Shown piece after piece: positions 44,478 through 52,230 of a stretch of DNA of 64,000 bases. The stretch comes from JAOUEA01 sp038249195. Its GTDB lineage: Bacteria; Actinomycetota; UBA4738; HRBIN12. The notes under the pieces are model-generated. The model did no database searches. It saw nothing but the letters and a program-made list of their open reading frames with translations, and was not told the DNA's origin. The DNA is taken from contig JBBRWM010000010.1 of NCBI GenBank assembly GCA_038249195.1, positions 1-64,000 on the forward strand, given 5' to 3'. Position 1 is the stretch's first letter. Each line of letters opens with the position of its first letter. The position numbers and the translations under genes are program-made.

Positions 44478-45608
44478 ATGAACATCGAACGGTTCGAGAT
44501 GGAGCGGTACCAGTCTCGCTACTGGCATCTCGTCGACTACGACCTGTCGGAGTCGGGCGTCCTGCCCATGACGATCCGAGAGCTGCTCGGGCCCGCCGCC
44601 GACGCCGAGGCGTTCATCTCCGGCCTGTCGCTCGGCTACCCGCTGTCGGAGGGATCGCACGAGACCCGGGCGAACATCGCCGCGTGGTATCCGAACGCGA
44701 CCGCCGAGAACGTCACGGTCATGAACGGTGGGTCCGAGGCCAACTTCCTGACCTTATGGTCGCTGCTGTCGGCGGGCGATCGGCTCGCGTTCATGATCCC
44801 GAACTACCTCCAGGGCCGCGGGCTGGGCCGGCACTTCGGCGGCAGCACGGACACGTTCCGGCTACGACCGGGCACCGGACGCTGGGTCCTCGACCTCGAC
44901 GAGCTGAACGCATCCGTGGGCAAGAAGACCAAGGCCATCATGGTGTGCAACCCGAACAACCCAGTCGGCTCCGTCCTCAGCGAGGAGGAGATGGACGCGG
45001 TGGTCGCCGCCGCCGAGCGCGTGGGCGCCTGGATCGTGGCCGACGAGATCTACCGCGGCGCGGAGCTGGACACCGACCTCGCCTCTCCCACCTTCTACGG
45101 GCGCTCCCGCAAGGTCATCATCACGAGCGGGCTCTCGAAGGCGTTCGCGATGCCGGGCCTGCGCCTCGGCTGGGTGGTCGCGCCTCCCAAGGTCATCCGC
45201 AGGATCTGGGATCACCACGACTACACGACGCTCGCTCCCTCCATGGTCTCCGACCGACTCGGCGCCCTCGCGATGCTGCCCGACGTGCGCGAGTCCATCC
45301 TGGCGCGCACACGCACGATCGTGCGGGCGAACTACCCTGCGCTCGACGCGTGGCTGCGCACGCACGAGGGCCTCTTCAGGTGGGCCCGTCCGATGGCCGG
45401 CGCGATCCAGTACGCGGGCTATGACCTGCCGATCCGCTCCGAGGCGCTCGCGGAGCGACTGCGCGAGGAGCGCAGCGTCCTCGTCGTCCCTGCCGAGCAC
45501 TTCGGCTTGAAACGAGGACTGCGGTTGGGATTCGGCTACGACATCGAGCACACGCTGAAGGGCCTCAGCCTCGTCGACGAGGTGCTCGCGGACCTGACAC
45601 GCGGGTAA
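44478..45608 (+). CDS. PLP-dependent aminotransferase class I/II
   Basis: The 376-residue enzyme has the fold-type I signatures: MNGGSEANF (phosphate site), CNPNNPVGSVLS, VADEIYRG (Asp binding the pyridine N, Tyr), the Schiff-base Lys in SGLSKAFAMPGLRLGWV and the substrate-carboxylate Arg in RGLRLGFG. An AGGAGG ribosome binding site precedes ATG 44478. It is followed by the MerR-B12 gene in the same orientation. Closest resemblance in wording is to generic class I/II enzymes; the substrate is unknown. Confidence 0.92.
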   Translation: MNIERFEMERYQSRYWHLVDYDLSESGVLPMTIRELLGPAADAEAFISGLSLGYPLSEGSHETRANIAAWYPNATAENVTVMNGGSEANFLTLWSLLSAGDRLAFMIPNYLQGRGLGRHFGGSTDTFRLRPGTGRWVLDLDELNASVGKKTKAIMVCNPNNPVGSVLSEEEMDAVVAAAERVGAWIVADEIYRGAELDTDLASPTFYGRSRKVIITSGLSKAFAMPGLRLGWVVAPPKVIRRIWDHHDYTTLAPSMVSDRLGALAMLPDVRESILARTRTIVRANYPALDAWLRTHEGLFRWARPMAGAIQYAGYDLPIRSEALAERLREERSVLVVPAEHFGLKRGLRLGFGYDIEHTLKGLSLVDEVLADLTRG

Positions 45609-45651
45609 CGATCGGCAGATCCTCACGCGCTTCGCCGCCAGAGACGAACCT

Positions 45652-46593
45652 ATGCAAGGCCTCCCCAGCGTTGCCGCGCGCCGCCACGTCATGTCAGATG
45701 GAGCGATGGGAACATCGGAGCGCGAGGCGGGGGTGACGCGGCTTCCCATCGCGTCCGTGAGCTCGCTCCTGGGCATCCCCGTCCCCACCATCCGCTCGTG
45801 GGAACGACGCTATGGCTTCCCGGTTCCGGACCGCACCCGGGGGCAGCACCGTCGCTATTCCCTGGGAGAGATCGACCAGCTCCGCAAGCTGCGTGACGAG
45901 ATCACGCGGGGGCGTCCCGCGCGGGAGGCCGTCGCCATCGTCCGGCGCGAGACCGCCGACGGGCGTCCCCGGCTCGAGCTGTTGGACCGCTTCCTCCAGG
46001 GAGCCATGCGCCTGGACCCCGTAGCGCTGCGTGAGGTCCTTACCGAGGGCGCGGATACGGTCGGCGTGGAGGCAACCATCGCGGACGTGGCGTTGCCGGC
46101 GATGCGGGAGATGGGCAGCCGCTGGGAGGCGGGCGTCTGCGACACCGCCAACGAGCGCCTGGCCACCGAGGCCGTGCGGGTTTGGCTGGCGCGCCAGTCC
46201 GTCATGGCGCCGGCGCCGTCCCGTCCGTTCCCGCTGGTGCTGGCCTGCGGTCCCAAGGACCTGCACACCATCGGCCTGGAGGCGTTCGGCGTGATCCTCG
46301 CGCGGCGCGGATGGTCGGCGCGCACCCTGGGGCCGCTCACGCCCGTCTCCTCGCTGGTGGCCGCCGTCCGGGCGGCCGAGGCGCGAGGAGCCGTGGTGAC
46401 GAGCCAGCGCAGCGCGACCCGGCGTCCGGCGCTCGAGGCGATCCGGGCGGCCGACTCCCTCCCCGGCGTGAAGGCGTTCTACGCGGGCGCGGGGTTCGAT
46501 CCCGCGAGCGCCCGCAAGGACGTGCCCGGCACCTACCTCGGCGACGACGCGATCGAGGCCGCCGCGATCCTCGAGCGCGAGCTCCTGCCCTGA
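45652..46593 (+). CDS. MerR-family regulator with B12-binding domain (CarH/LitR-like)
   Basis: The N-terminal MerR HTH (about 28-90; VSSLLGIPVPTIRSWERRYGFP, RRYSLGEIDQL) is followed by a B12-binding helical cap (about 105-185) and a Rossmann B12-binding domain with D203-x-H205-x2-G208 (GPKDLHTIG), the lower axial ligand motif. In the cap, W158 and E168 match CarH's W-x9-E, but R169 stands where CarH has His. The start is uncertain among ATGs 45652, 45691 and 45706. CarH-type proteins repress target genes in a cobalamin- and light-dependent manner. It is convergent with, and 7 bp from, the end of the corrinoid methyltransferase operon, suggesting it senses a corrinoid. Confidence 0.87.
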   Translation: MQGLPSVAARRHVMSDGAMGTSEREAGVTRLPIASVSSLLGIPVPTIRSWERRYGFPVPDRTRGQHRRYSLGEIDQLRKLRDEITRGRPAREAVAIVRRETADGRPRLELLDRFLQGAMRLDPVALREVLTEGADTVGVEATIADVALPAMREMGSRWEAGVCDTANERLATEAVRVWLARQSVMAPAPSRPFPLVLACGPKDLHTIGLEAFGVILARRGWSARTLGPLTPVSSLVAAVRAAEARGAVVTSQRSATRRPALEAIRAADSLPGVKAFYAGAGFDPASARKDVPGTYLGDDAIEAAAILERELLP

Positions 46594-46600
46594 TCCAGGC

Positions 46601-48055
46601 TCAATCCTCGTCGAACAGATCGGGGGCGTCGCGGCGCGAGGCGATGTACGCCTGGAGCTCCTCGTCGATCGTGGGATCGAGTCCCGGGTCCTCGTAGGAA
46701 TCGAGCAGCTGCTTCCAGGCGCGGTTGGCGGCGACCTCCGTGGTCTCCGCGCCGGACATCTCCCACGTGGCGAAGTCGGGCGTCTGGAACAGCGGGCTCA
46801 TGTACAGCCACTCCTTGAAGTGGGCGCGCGTGTGCGGGGACGAAAGGAACAATCCGCCGGGGCCGACCTCGTTGAGGGCGTCGAAGGCGAGCTCTTCCTC
46901 CGTGAACGCGATGCCTTGCATCTGTCGCTTGAACTGGCGCAGCAGCTCCACGTCGAGCGCGAACTTCTCGAACGACGCTGTGAGGCCGCCCTCGAGCCAG
47001 CCCGCGGCGTGCAGCACCACGTCCGTGCCGGCGAGCATGGTGGCCCAGAGCATCATCTGGGTCTCGGCCGCGGCCTGCGCGTCCACCGCGGGGGACGAGG
47101 CCAGGCCGCCGCCGCCGCGGAACGGCAGCCCATAGCGGCGCGCCATCTGCGCGCCGGCCAGCACGCCGAACACCGACTCAGGGGTGCCGAAGGCCGGCGA
47201 CCCCGTGCGCATGTCCGTGACGGTGAAGAACGATCCGTAGAGACACGGAGCGCCCGCGCGCGCGACCTGGGCAAGCGCCACGCCCGAGAGGGCCTCGGCG
47301 ACCTGCTGGGTGAGCCCGCCCGCCACGCTCACTGCCGACGTCGCGCCGGCGAGCAGGAACGGGGTCACGACGACCGGCTGCTTCGCCTCGGCCCAGGCCA
47401 GCAGCGCGTCCGTCATGCGGAAATCCCAGATCAGCGGCGAGTTCGGGTTCACGATGCCCAGGAGCGCGGGTTCGGCCTCGATGGCCTCGCGACCGCCGTG
47501 CACGATCTCGGCCATGGCGATGCCGTCTCGCGCGCGCGGGCCGCTCGTGCCGTACGTCGTGTAGGGCTTGTCGGACCATCGGATCGTCGAGTACTCCTGG
47601 TCCATGTGACGCGACTCCATCTGGAGGTCGGTGGCCTCGGTCGCGCCGGTCTGGACGCAGTTCAGCACGTCGGTCGCCTGGGTGAGCTTCACGAACGTGT
47701 CGTGATCCTGGATCCGTCCGCTGCGCCGTCCTTCGTCGAGGTCGCTCGCGAACGGCGGGCCCCCCACGTTCATCCACACCGGCGTGCCGCCCTCCCCCAC
47801 GGTGAGCGAGCGCTCGGGGTTCCGCGCGCGAAGACGGAAGCTCCGGGGGACCTTGGCCACCTGCTCCATCACGAACCCGCGGTCCCAGTAGACACGCGTC
47901 CCGTCGATCTTCACGCCGGCGTCCGCGAGCATCGTGCGCGCCCCCTCGTGCAGGACATCCGTGCCGATCTCCTCGAGGATCCGCATCGCCCGTTCGTGGA
48001 TGATCTCCTCCTGCTCGGCGGACAGGATCTTCAGGGCGCCTTCACGTTCGAACAT
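46601..48055 (-). CDS. MttB-superfamily methyltransferase, non-pyrrolysine type
   Basis: The 484-residue protein belongs to the trimethylamine methyltransferase family (MttB superfamily; TIM-barrel). Recognisable stretches are ILSAEQEEIIHERAMRILEE near the N-terminus, MNVGGPPFASDLDEGRR, GIVNPNSPLIWDF and a C-terminal AAGWLEGGLTASFEKFALD. The frame contains no in-frame TAG, so it is one of the pyrrolysine-free members. Characterised members of this kind demethylate quaternary amines such as glycine betaine, proline betaine or carnitine, passing the methyl to a corrinoid protein. The actual substrate cannot be inferred. ATG 48055 overlaps the DUF1638 stop by 14 nt. It is the last gene of the five-gene operon. 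Confidence 0.93.
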   Translation of the reverse strand: MFEREGALKILSAEQEEIIHERAMRILEEIGTDVLHEGARTMLADAGVKIDGTRVYWDRGFVMEQVAKVPRSFRLRARNPERSLTVGEGGTPVWMNVGGPPFASDLDEGRRSGRIQDHDTFVKLTQATDVLNCVQTGATEATDLQMESRHMDQEYSTIRWSDKPYTTYGTSGPRARDGIAMAEIVHGGREAIEAEPALLGIVNPNSPLIWDFRMTDALLAWAEAKQPVVVTPFLLAGATSAVSVAGGLTQQVAEALSGVALAQVARAGAPCLYGSFFTVTDMRTGSPAFGTPESVFGVLAGAQMARRYGLPFRGGGGLASSPAVDAQAAAETQMMLWATMLAGTDVVLHAAGWLEGGLTASFEKFALDVELLRQFKRQMQGIAFTEEELAFDALNEVGPGGLFLSSPHTRAHFKEWLYMSPLFQTPDFATWEMSGAETTEVAANRAWKQLLDSYEDPGLDPTIDEELQAYIASRRDAPDLFDED

Positions 48056-48653
48056 CGTCGGGCTCCTCCATCAGGGGGGTGAGCAGGTCGTCCAGCGGCG
48101 CGACGCCGAGGTCGTGGATCTCCAGCGGCAGTTCCATGTACTCCGCGATCTCCCGCGCGCGCTCCTCGCGTTCGGGATCGGGGTGCTGACGCACGAAGAG
48201 CACGCGGCTCAGGTTCCCGAAATACGTCTGTTTCAGCCAGGGGAAACGGTCCAGGCCGAGCCCCTTGATCACCGCGCGGTCCCAGTTCGTGACGAGCCAG
48301 TCCGTGAGGAAATAGATCCCGATGTCCTGGGCGAAGCGCTCGTACAGCTCGCCCGCGTACCACTGGAAGCAGTGCACGCCGGCCGGGCGCACCGCGGGAT
48401 ACCGCTCCAGGACGGCGTCGAGGCGCCCGCCCGTGCCGCAATCGCCGTAGACGACGATCACCCGTTCGTACTTTGGCAGCAACACCTTCAGCTTCTCCTC
48501 GACGGCCGGCGCGATGTCGAGCGGGGTCATGTGCAGGTCGCTGGAGATCCCGTGCACGTCGGCGTCCCAGCCGTGCGCCGCGATCAGCGCCGCCGTGTCC
48601 TGCGCGACGGAACCGCACGCGAGGAAGGCGACCTTGGCGCCCGTGGCCGTCAT
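48042..48653 (-). CDS. DUF1638 protein, coupled to corrinoid methyltransferase genes
   Basis: The 203-residue protein matches the DUF1638 family: FLACGSVAQ (C13), VIVVYGDCGTGGRLDAVL (D71-C72-G73), and AGVHCFQWYAGELYERF (H94-C95). These Cys/His positions could form a metal or corrinoid site, but the family has no established function I know of. It is commonly found with corrinoid-dependent methyltransferases in archaea and bacteria. ATG 48653 overlaps the activator stop (ATGA) and its own 3' end overlaps the MttB start by 14 nt, so it is made together with both. It has no signal peptide; cytoplasmic. Confidence 0.86.
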   Translation of the reverse strand: MTATGAKVAFLACGSVAQDTAALIAAHGWDADVHGISSDLHMTPLDIAPAVEEKLKVLLPKYERVIVVYGDCGTGGRLDAVLERYPAVRPAGVHCFQWYAGELYERFAQDIGIYFLTDWLVTNWDRAVIKGLGLDRFPWLKQTYFGNLSRVLFVRQHPDPEREERAREIAEYMELPLEIHDLGVAPLDDLLTPLMEEPDDVRT

Positions 48654-50524
48654 GGGGTCGCGTCCCCCGCCACGCGCGCGGCGTGATCGGCCTCGGCCCG
48701 CTCGAGCTCCGCCGCCGTGGGGAACCCGAGGTTCCCGATGAACCGGTCGTTGAAGTCCGCCTCGCCCGAGAGCTCGATGTACGTGACGATGGCGGGGATC
48801 TCGAAGGCGACCTCGCGTTCGCGGAACGACATGAGGGCCATCTTCGCGCCCTCGCTCGCCGTATTGCCCACGGCCTTGATCCGGCCGACGGGCACCGGCG
48901 GGACCAGGCCGATCACGCGCGCGCTCGCCGGGTTGATGTAGGAGCCGAAGGAACCCGCGAGCAAGACCTCGTCGAGGTCGGCCGCGCGCAGGCCGAGCGC
49001 GCGCATCGCGGTCTCGATCCCGGTTGAGATCGCCCCCTTCGCGAACTGCAGCGCGCGGACGTCGGTCTGCGTGAGCACCACGTCTTCATGCAGCACGAAC
49101 GCCTTGACGTCCTCGCGCATGACGAGCCGGTCCGCGAGCGGATGCCCGGTTGCCTCCGCTTCCTCGCGGGAGCTCATCTTGCCACCGTCGTCCAACAGGC
49201 CGGCGAGGCGGAGCTGCGCCACCACATCGATCAAGCCCGATCCGCAGATGCCGCGCGGAACCACGTCGTCCCCGATCACCTGCAACTCGATTGTGCCTCC
49301 CGCGAGCGACGCGCCTTCGATGGCGCCCTCGGTGGCGCGCATCCCGCAGAGGATCTCCCCGCCCTCGAATGCGGGGCCGGCGGGCGCCGCCGTGGCCACC
49401 GAGCGCTCGGCCGAACCGCACGCGATCTCCCCGTTCGTTCCCACGTCCACGAGCAGCCGGACCTCGGGATCGCGCACGAGCCCGGTCGCCACGATGTCGG
49501 CCACGATATCGGCGCCCACGTAGGCGCCGATGGAAGGGAACAACGACACCCGGCCGAGCGGATGCATCGCGAAGCCGATCTGGTCGGCGCGCAGCTCCTG
49601 CGGTTCCACGAACGTGGCCACGTACGGCGCGAGCGCGATGGACTCCGGGCTCACACCGCACAGCAGGTGGAGCATGGTGGCGTTGCCGGCCATCACCACC
49701 TCGTAGATCTCGTCGGCGGCCACCGCCGCCTCGCGCTGCACGCGCGCGAGCAGGTCGTTCACGGTGGCGACCGCGGCCGCCTGCAGCTCCGCGACGTCGC
49801 CGGGGTCCTGCATCGCGCGCGCCATCCGCGCGATCACGTCGGCCCCGAACGGCGCCTGCCGGTTGATGGCGGATGCCACCGCGGCCGCCGCGCCCGTGCG
49901 CAGATCCACGAGCGTGCATACGCACGTGGTGGTGCCGATGTCGAACGACGCGCCGAACGCTCGCTCCGTGGTGTCACCCGGCTCCACGTCCACCAGGTGC
50001 TCCCCCACGAGGGTCACCGTGACCTCGGTGCCGTGGCGCAGCGCCTCCGCGATGCGCGGCAGCACCTGCCAGTCGTGGCGCGCTGTGTAGCCGGCGTCAT
50101 CGATCGCGTCGAGGATGCGCGCGAGGTGCGAGCGATGGTCCTCGAGCGACGGCTCCGGGAGGTCGAATCGCTGTTTCACGACGTTGGGCTCGAGCAGGAC
50201 GAAGCGCCCCACGCCCATCGTGGCGGCCTTCGGCATCTTCATGAGCCGGGGGACCTCGACGGTCATCGGCCCGGTGACGGGGCACTGGCACGAGAGCCGC
50301 CACCCGTCGTCGAGCCGTTCCGGCAGGTGGCGGTAGTCGGCGAGCGACAGCTCGGCCTCCCCCGAGAGCACCTGCACGCCGCACTTGCCGCAGGTCCCCC
50401 GCCCGCCGCACGTGGACTCGATGGGCAGGCCCGCCCAGTGCGCGGCGTTGAACAACGTCGTGCCCTCGGGGACACGGACCGACGTGCCACTGGGGAGGTA
50501 GGTGACCTCGACCTTGGCGGGCAC
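48650..50524 (-). CDS. Reductive activator of corrinoid proteins (RACo/RamA-like, DUF4445)
   Basis: The 624-residue protein has an N-terminal [2Fe-2S] ferredoxin domain with C39-x5-C45-x2-C48 and C79, a linker, and C-terminal ASKHA ATPase/DUF4445 domains (FGASFDIGTTTCVCTLVDL; LVDVGTNGEIACG; LLAGSFGSYINP). RACo-type enzymes use ATP and a low-potential electron to reduce inactive Co(II) corrinoid to Co(I), rescuing the methyl carrier. Start GTG 50524 overlaps the MeTr stop (TAGTG), and the stop overlaps the DUF1638 start. Electron donor is not encoded nearby. Confidence 0.93.
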   Translation of the reverse strand: MPAKVEVTYLPSGTSVRVPEGTTLFNAAHWAGLPIESTCGGRGTCGKCGVQVLSGEAELSLADYRHLPERLDDGWRLSCQCPVTGPMTVEVPRLMKMPKAATMGVGRFVLLEPNVVKQRFDLPEPSLEDHRSHLARILDAIDDAGYTARHDWQVLPRIAEALRHGTEVTVTLVGEHLVDVEPGDTTERAFGASFDIGTTTCVCTLVDLRTGAAAAVASAINRQAPFGADVIARMARAMQDPGDVAELQAAAVATVNDLLARVQREAAVAADEIYEVVMAGNATMLHLLCGVSPESIALAPYVATFVEPQELRADQIGFAMHPLGRVSLFPSIGAYVGADIVADIVATGLVRDPEVRLLVDVGTNGEIACGSAERSVATAAPAGPAFEGGEILCGMRATEGAIEGASLAGGTIELQVIGDDVVPRGICGSGLIDVVAQLRLAGLLDDGGKMSSREEAEATGHPLADRLVMREDVKAFVLHEDVVLTQTDVRALQFAKGAISTGIETAMRALGLRAADLDEVLLAGSFGSYINPASARVIGLVPPVPVGRIKAVGNTASEGAKMALMSFREREVAFEIPAIVTYIELSGEADFNDRFIGNLGFPTAAELERAEADHAARVAGDATP

Positions 50525-51405
50525 TAACCCTCCGTCTGCGCGCCGGCGAGCTGTCGGCGGTGCTCCGCGATCCATGCGGCGCCGTACGCGTCGCGCCCCA
50601 GCAGCAGGTCGGCCGCCATCGTCGCCGTGCGACCCTGCTCGTGCAGAGGGTTCGTGATGGCCGCGTTCATGCCCGCCATGATCGACATGCCCAGGAACGT
50701 CGCGTCGATGCCGCCCCGGTCCGGCATGCCGAAGGAGATGTTGGAGGCGCCGCAACTCACGTTCACGCCGAGCTCCTCGCGGATGAGCGCGATCGTGCGG
50801 AACATCGAGCTCGCGGCGTCGGGCGCCGCGCCGATCGGCATCGTGAGGGGGTCGATGATCACGTCCTCTCGCGCGATGCCGTGATCCGCGGCGGCGTCCA
50901 CGATCTTGCGCGCGGCGACCAGGCGCACCTGCGGGTCCATCGAGATCCCCTCGGCATCGTTCGCCATGCCGATCACCGCTGCGCCGAACCGCTTCACGAG
51001 CGGCAGCAGGCGCTCCAAGGCATGATCCTCCGCCGTGACCGAGTTGATGAGGACCTTGCCCCTCGCGAGGGGGACGGCAGCTTCCAGGGCCTCGGGCGTC
51101 GAGGAGTCGATGCACAGCGGCACGCCCACGACCTCGTGCACGGCACGCACGACCGCGGAGAGCATCGCGGGTTCGTCGAAGCCGGGGATGCCCGCGTTGA
51201 GGTCCAAGATGGCTGCGCCGGCGGCGACCTGCGCCGCGGCGTCGCGTTGGACCGTCGTCATGTCCATCGCCGTGAGCTCTTCGGTGAGCCGGCTGCGGCC
51301 CGTGGGGTTGATGCGCTCGCCGATGATCCGGAAGGGGTGCGGGTCGCCTATGGCGACCTCCCCGCCGGGGCCGGTAAGGACGGTGACGGCGACTTCCCGC
51401 GTCAC
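50524..51405 (-). CDS. Methyltetrahydrofolate:corrinoid methyltransferase (MtgA/MtvB-like)
   Basis: The 293-residue protein is a pterin-binding TIM barrel of the DHPS/MeTr type: FRIIGERINPTGR, AAILDLNAGIPG, LCIDSSTPEALEAAV, VLINSVTAE, and SCGASNISFGMPDR. MeTr-type members transfer methyl between a Co(I)/methyl-Co(III) corrinoid protein and tetrahydrofolate. In this operon it would accept the methyl group from the corrinoid protein. GTG 51405 overlaps the corrinoid-protein stop (GTGA). It belongs to the small stand-alone MeTr group, not the large methionine synthase. Confidence 0.93.
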   Translation of the reverse strand: MTREVAVTVLTGPGGEVAIGDPHPFRIIGERINPTGRSRLTEELTAMDMTTVQRDAAAQVAAGAAILDLNAGIPGFDEPAMLSAVVRAVHEVVGVPLCIDSSTPEALEAAVPLARGKVLINSVTAEDHALERLLPLVKRFGAAVIGMANDAEGISMDPQVRLVAARKIVDAAADHGIAREDVIIDPLTMPIGAAPDAASSMFRTIALIREELGVNVSCGASNISFGMPDRGGIDATFLGMSIMAGMNAAITNPLHEQGRTATMAADLLLGRDAYGAAWIAEHRRQLAGAQTEG

Positions 51406-52055
51406 TGGGCGGCCCCGGAAAGCTTCTTCGCGATCTCGACGGCCTCGGGAGCGTTGTTCGCGTATCCGTCGGCGCCGATCTTCTCGGCCCACTCCGGGGT
51501 GACCGGGGCGCCCCCCACCATGATCTTGATCCGCTCACGCATGCCGGCCGCCTCCAGCCGCTTGATCACGGTCTCCTGGTACGGGACCGTGGTGGTGAGC
51601 AGGGCGCTCATCCCCAGGATCTGCGGATGCAGCTCGTCGATGGCCTCGATGATGCGGTCCGCGCCCACGTCCTTGCCCATGTCGTGCACGTCGAACCCGC
51701 TCGTGCGCAGCATCGCGCCCACCATGTTCTTCCCCAGGTCGTGCAGGTCGCCCTTGACGGTGCACAGCAAGATCAGGACGTTCGCGGCGGCGTCGGGATC
51801 CTTCTGCGCGAGCAGCGCCGGCTCGATGATCGCGTTGGCCGCCTTGAAGACCTCGGCGCTCGCGACGACCTCGGGCAGGAAGACCTCGCCCCGCTTCCAC
51901 ATCTCGCCCAGGTCGAACATGGCCACGGCCATGCCCTGCTCCAGCACCCACTTGGGGTCGGCCTCGGCTGCCATCAACCGCTCGGCCGCACCCACGCCGA
52001 GGTCCATGTCGGCAACGATCAAGGCCTGCTTCAAGATCTCGAGGTCCTCGTGCAC
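51402..52055 (-). CDS. Corrinoid (methyl-carrier) protein, MtbC/MttC type
   Basis: The 217-residue protein has a four-helix cap (residues about 1-90) and a Rossmann B12-binding domain with the base-off/His-on motif D103-x-H105-x2-G108 (KGDLHDLGKN), plus GMSALLTTTVPYQ and VGGAPVTPEWA. It shuttles the methyl group between the MttB-family enzyme and the folate methyltransferase. GTG 52055 is preceded by GAGGAGGCGGT. It is the first gene of the operon, probably the most abundant product. Confidence 0.96.
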   Translation of the reverse strand: MHEDLEILKQALIVADMDLGVGAAERLMAAEADPKWVLEQGMAVAMFDLGEMWKRGEVFLPEVVASAEVFKAANAIIEPALLAQKDPDAAANVLILLCTVKGDLHDLGKNMVGAMLRTSGFDVHDMGKDVGADRIIEAIDELHPQILGMSALLTTTVPYQETVIKRLEAAGMRERIKIMVGGAPVTPEWAEKIGADGYANNAPEAVEIAKKLSGAAQ

Positions 52056-52095
52056 ACCGCCTCCTCACGTCGCCGGCATGGGTTCCGCAGACGCT

Positions 52096-52110
52096 GTGAC
52101 TTCGAGTCAC
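52096..52110. promoter_or_regulatory. Candidate TetR operator 1: GTGACTTCGAGTCAC
   Basis: A 15-bp inverted repeat with 6-bp arms (GTGACT/AGTCAC) and a 3-bp centre lies 41 bp upstream of the corrinoid-protein start. It shares the core TGAC-N5-GTCA with operator 2 in the same intergenic region. Confidence 0.6.
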
Positions 52111-52184
52111 CGGACCGATCGCTCGGCTCGGGGTAAGGATAGGAACCGCAGGCAGATGTGGGAACGGCCGGGCCACCGAAATGC

Positions 52185-52197
52185 TGACCTGAGGTCA
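52185..52197. promoter_or_regulatory. Candidate TetR operator 2: TGACCTGAGGTCA
   Basis: A 13-bp inverted repeat with 5-bp arms (TGACC/GGTCA) and a 3-bp centre. It is centred 40 bp upstream of the tetR start and 88 bp from operator 1. It overlaps the expected -35 region for the tetR -10 at 52219, so binding would autorepress the regulator. Confidence 0.6.
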
Positions 52198-52218
52198 CAC
52201 GAACGAGGGCGCAGCCCC

Positions 52219-52224
52219 TAGGCT
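52219..52224 (+). promoter_or_regulatory. Candidate leaderless -10 element for tetR
   Basis: TAGGCT is followed by 6 nt and the GTG at 52231, matching the leaderless spacing seen at fabH and obg. No ribosome binding site is visible. Confidence 0.48.
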
Positions 52225-52230
52225 GGGGGC

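Noticed and set aside
46601..48055. Pyrrolysine-containing trimethylamine methyltransferase
   Set aside because: The frame has no internal TAG and no pyl genes are in the window. It belongs to the non-pyrrolysine group.
52056..52230. Cobalamin riboswitch upstream of the corrinoid operon
   Set aside because: The leader is too short for the fold and no B12-box-like conserved sequence is visible. The palindromes point to protein control.
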